From the NCBI GenBank assembly GCA_003168235.1, contig PMSZ01000276.1:1-5262 (forward strand): a stretch of 5,262 bases of DNA, written 5' to 3'. This document shows, piece after piece, positions 5,105 through 5,262 of this stretch (within the stretch, counting starts at the first letter, position 1; each line of letters begins with the position of its first letter). This stretch comes from Acidobacteriaceae bacterium (GTDB lineage: Bacteria; Acidobacteriota; Terriglobia; Terriglobales; Acidobacteriaceae). The notes beneath the pieces were generated by a model. The model searched no databases, was not told the origin of the DNA, and worked only from the letters and a program-made list of their open reading frames with translations. The translations under genes were made by a program, and so were the position numbers.

Positions 5105-5262
5105 ATGGACCTCAAGCATCGTAGCCGCAACATTACCGACGGGCGCGACCGGGCTCCGGCGCGCGCTATGTACAAATCCATTGGTTTCACCGACGACGAT
5201 CTGGCGAAGCCACTCATCGCCATCGCCAATACCTGGATCGAGACCATGCCGTGCAATTTTCA
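5105..5262 (+). CDS. ilvD: Dihydroxy-acid dehydratase, N-terminal part (3' truncated)
   Basis: Fifty-two complete codons are visible before the window ends. IlvD removes water from 2,3-dihydroxy-isovalerate or -3-methylvalerate to give the 2-keto acid precursors of valine/leucine and isoleucine; it is an iron-sulfur enzyme of the IlvD/Edd family. The family's N-terminal signature is clear: RNITDGRDRAPARAMYKSIG (8-27), FTDDDLAKPLIAIANTW (28-44) and TMPCNFH (47-53), in which C50 is the first expected cluster-binding cysteine. The close match to the IlvD pattern makes the sugar-acid dehydratases of the same family less likely, and so do the ilvC, ilvB and ilvN neighbours. It lies about 810 bases after ilvN with an opposing gene between, so it is probably transcribed separately from ilvCBN. 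Confidence 0.93.
   Translation, partial: MDLKHRSRNITDGRDRAPARAMYKSIGFTDDDLAKPLIAIANTWIETMPCNF

Noticed and set aside
4916..5256. Minus-strand peptides with repeated VLSSQFS
   Set aside because: They are translations of the AACTGAG repeat tract and of the antisense strand of ilvD.

Overview
The window looks like chromosomal DNA from a bacterium of moderately high GC, most plausibly an Acidobacteriota member. That placement is an inference from three things: the style of the alpha-mannosidase tail, the composition of the ilv proteins, and the AACTGAG-type heptamer tandem repeat. No rRNA or other taxonomic marker is present. The core is a branched-chain amino acid (isoleucine/valine) biosynthesis cluster.

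Layout. Positions 1-867 are the 3' end of a large glycoside hydrolase family 38-type alpha-mannosidase gene, whose start lies outside the window. A gap of about 256 bases follows. It holds a nested stem-loop over the mannosidase stop, a good sigma-70-type promoter (TTGACA-N17-TAGCAT), and a perfect 16-base palindrome at the expected transcription start. Then come ilvC (1124-2191, ketol-acid reductoisomerase), ilvB (2184-3884, acetolactate synthase catalytic subunit, overlapping ilvC by 8 bases) and a short ilvN/ilvM-type regulatory subunit gene (3978-4295, one ACT domain). All three are on the + strand and probably form one operon. The ilvB-ilvN gap contains two mutually exclusive hairpins. 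The end of ilvN contains two interleaved inverted repeats that could form a pseudoknot.

Positions 4338-4915 on the minus strand encode a small multi-pass membrane protein of unknown function, convergent with the ilv operon. Its reading frame looks broken: the last membrane segment is in a different frame, and no good start codon precedes the first one. A 5-copy heptamer repeat at 5046-5083 then leads into the start of ilvD (5105 to the window end, dihydroxy-acid dehydratase).

How they work together. Acetolactate synthase (IlvB plus the small subunit) condenses pyruvate with pyruvate or 2-ketobutyrate. IlvC isomerises and reduces the product, and IlvD dehydrates it to the 2-keto acid precursors of valine, leucine and isoleucine. 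All three steps are encoded here, but ilvD is cut off from ilvCBN by the opposing membrane gene and so probably has its own promoter. The protein-coding content is conventional. The more interesting material is in the non-coding elements around it.
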